From Archangium sp. (GTDB taxonomy: Bacteria; Myxococcota; Myxococcia; Myxococcales; Myxococcaceae), in the NCBI GenBank assembly GCA_016793585.1, contig JAEUJR010000880.1, forward strand, positions 1-6,154: 6,154 nt of DNA, written 5' to 3'. Of this stretch, positions 5,511-6,154 are shown in pieces. A program made the position numbers and the translations under genes. Below the pieces are notes generated by a model. It saw only the letters and a list, made by a program, of their open reading frames with translations. It made no database searches and was not told the DNA's origin. Within the stretch, counting starts at the first letter, position 1; every line of letters starts with the position of its first letter.

Positions 5511-6154
5511 TTACTTCTCCAGCACGATGAACTCGACGCGGCGATTCAGCTCGCGGCCCCGCGCCGTCAGGTTGGGTGCAATCGGCTTGCTGTCACCATA
5601 GCCCACCGACTCCACGCGCTTCGCTTCGACACCCTGTGAGACGAGGTAGTCGACGACCGCACGTGCACGATCTTCGGAGAGGGTCTGGTTGGCCGCCTTC
5701 ACACCCTTGTTGTCGGTGTGGCCTTCGACCGAGACCTTCTTGATGTTGTTGCGAACGATGACGTCGACGACCTGCTGCAGCAGCGGGTGCGAGTCAGCGA
5801 GGATCGTGGCCTTGCCGGTGGCGAAGTGCACCTGCTGGAGGATCTCGATCTTGTCGCCCTTGAAGATGACCAACATCTTCTTCGGCTGCGCGGTGAGATC
5901 GAAGGCGAGCGGCATGGTGCCACCCGCGGGGATCTGCACTTCACGCGTCTGCGACAGATAGCCCTCGGCAGTGACCGAGGCCGCATAGGTACCGGCGGGA
6001 ACCTCGACGTCCTTCGGCCCGTCGACCTCGACGATGGTGTCGGTGGCGCCCTTGAGCGTGACCGTGGCCTTGATGGGCTTCTTCGCGCTGGTGACGGCGA
6101 CCTGGAACACGCCCTTCTTGGCGTCTTCTTCGAGCGCGATCTCGACCTTCGCGG
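5511..6154 (-). CDS. OmpA-family peptidoglycan-binding protein, 5' end outside the window
   Basis: The frame stays open to the window edge at 6154, so the N-terminus is missing. A GTG at 6110 is only an internal codon; 14 further in-frame codons (AKVEIALEEDAKKG) precede it. Numbering from that GTG, residues about 1-75 look like a PEGA or carboxypeptidase-regulatory type beta-sandwich (VEVPAGTYAASVTAEGYLSQ at 35-54). Residues about 88-199 form an OmpA C-terminal domain: a VHFATGKA strand, then VEGHTDNKG with D133, NQTLSEDRARAV with R148, and GRELNRRVEF (185-194). Asp133 and Arg148 have the 15-residue spacing of the diaminopimelate-binding pair in Acinetobacter OmpA. The likely role is tethering an envelope component to periplasmic peptidoglycan. 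It is co-transcribed with the downstream lipoprotein gene. Confidence 0.92.
   Translation of the reverse strand, partial: AKVEIALEEDAKKGVFQVAVTSAKKPIKATVTLKGATDTIVEVDGPKDVEVPAGTYAASVTAEGYLSQTREVQIPAGGTMPLAFDLTAQPKKMLVIFKGDKIEILQQVHFATGKATILADSHPLLQQVVDVIVRNNIKKVSVEGHTDNKGVKAANQTLSEDRARAVVDYLVSQGVEAKRVESVGYGDSKPIAPNLTARGRELNRRVEFIVLEK
5517..5520 (-). promoter_or_regulatory. Ribosome binding site of the lipoprotein gene inside the OmpA-like gene
   Basis: On the minus strand GGAG is followed by AAGTAA and then ATG, so it ends 6 bases before the start at 5510. It lies in the last codons of the OmpA-like gene, whose TAA (5513-5511) abuts the ATG. This fixes the lipoprotein start and implies translational coupling. 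Confidence 0.65.

Noticed and set aside
3987..5639. 550-codon open frame on the plus strand across the lipoprotein and OmpA-like genes
   Set aside because: It is Arg/Glu/Gly/His-rich and crosses two genes. The minus-strand reading has a signal peptide, ribosome binding site and OmpA motifs.
5511..6110. OmpA-like gene starting at GTG 6110
   Set aside because: The frame is open through 6154 with protein-like sequence and the domain appears cut at that GTG, so the true start is outside the window.

Overview
The window is high-GC (roughly two thirds G+C by eye), gene-dense bacterial DNA with no stretch above 300 bases lacking a gene. The gene order xseA-xseB-ispA-dxs-tlyA is a widely conserved bacterial block. 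Together with the high GC, a short-form Dxs, a G-C lipobox lipoprotein and an OmpA-like protein with beta-sandwich-type repeats, it fits Myxococcota (formerly Deltaproteobacteria). That assignment is inference; no rRNA or species-specific marker is present.

Left part, plus strand, 1-3839: one tightly packed probable operon. It starts in the last 28 codons of xseA, then runs xseB (ATG one base after the xseA stop), ispA (48-base gap), dxs (GTG start, 4-base overlap with the ispA stop) and tlyA (ATG, 4-base overlap with the dxs stop). XseA and XseB form exonuclease VII. Dxs makes 1-deoxy-D-xylulose 5-phosphate, the first step of the MEP isoprenoid pathway, and IspA condenses the resulting C5 units to farnesyl diphosphate. 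TlyA is an S4-domain rRNA 2'-O-methyltransferase. The genes are linked by position and translational coupling rather than by one biochemical process.

Right part, minus strand, 6154-3813: a two-gene envelope unit read towards the operon. An OmpA-like peptidoglycan-binding protein, cut by the window edge at its 5' end, is followed with zero spacing (TAAATG) by a 565-residue putative lipoprotein of unknown function. The lipoprotein's 3' end overlaps the 3' end of tlyA by 27 bases, so the two transcription units collide tail-to-tail with no room for an ordinary terminator.

The most unusual points are: XseB carries a proline/alanine-rich tail ending EEDDVPF, which closely resembles the protein-recruiting C-terminus of single-stranded DNA-binding protein (SSB); Dxs lacks about 38 residues of the linker after its Mg/ThDP site; and the lipoprotein coupled to the OmpA-like gene is of unrecognised family. 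No mobile element, CRISPR array, tRNA, rRNA or riboswitch was seen.
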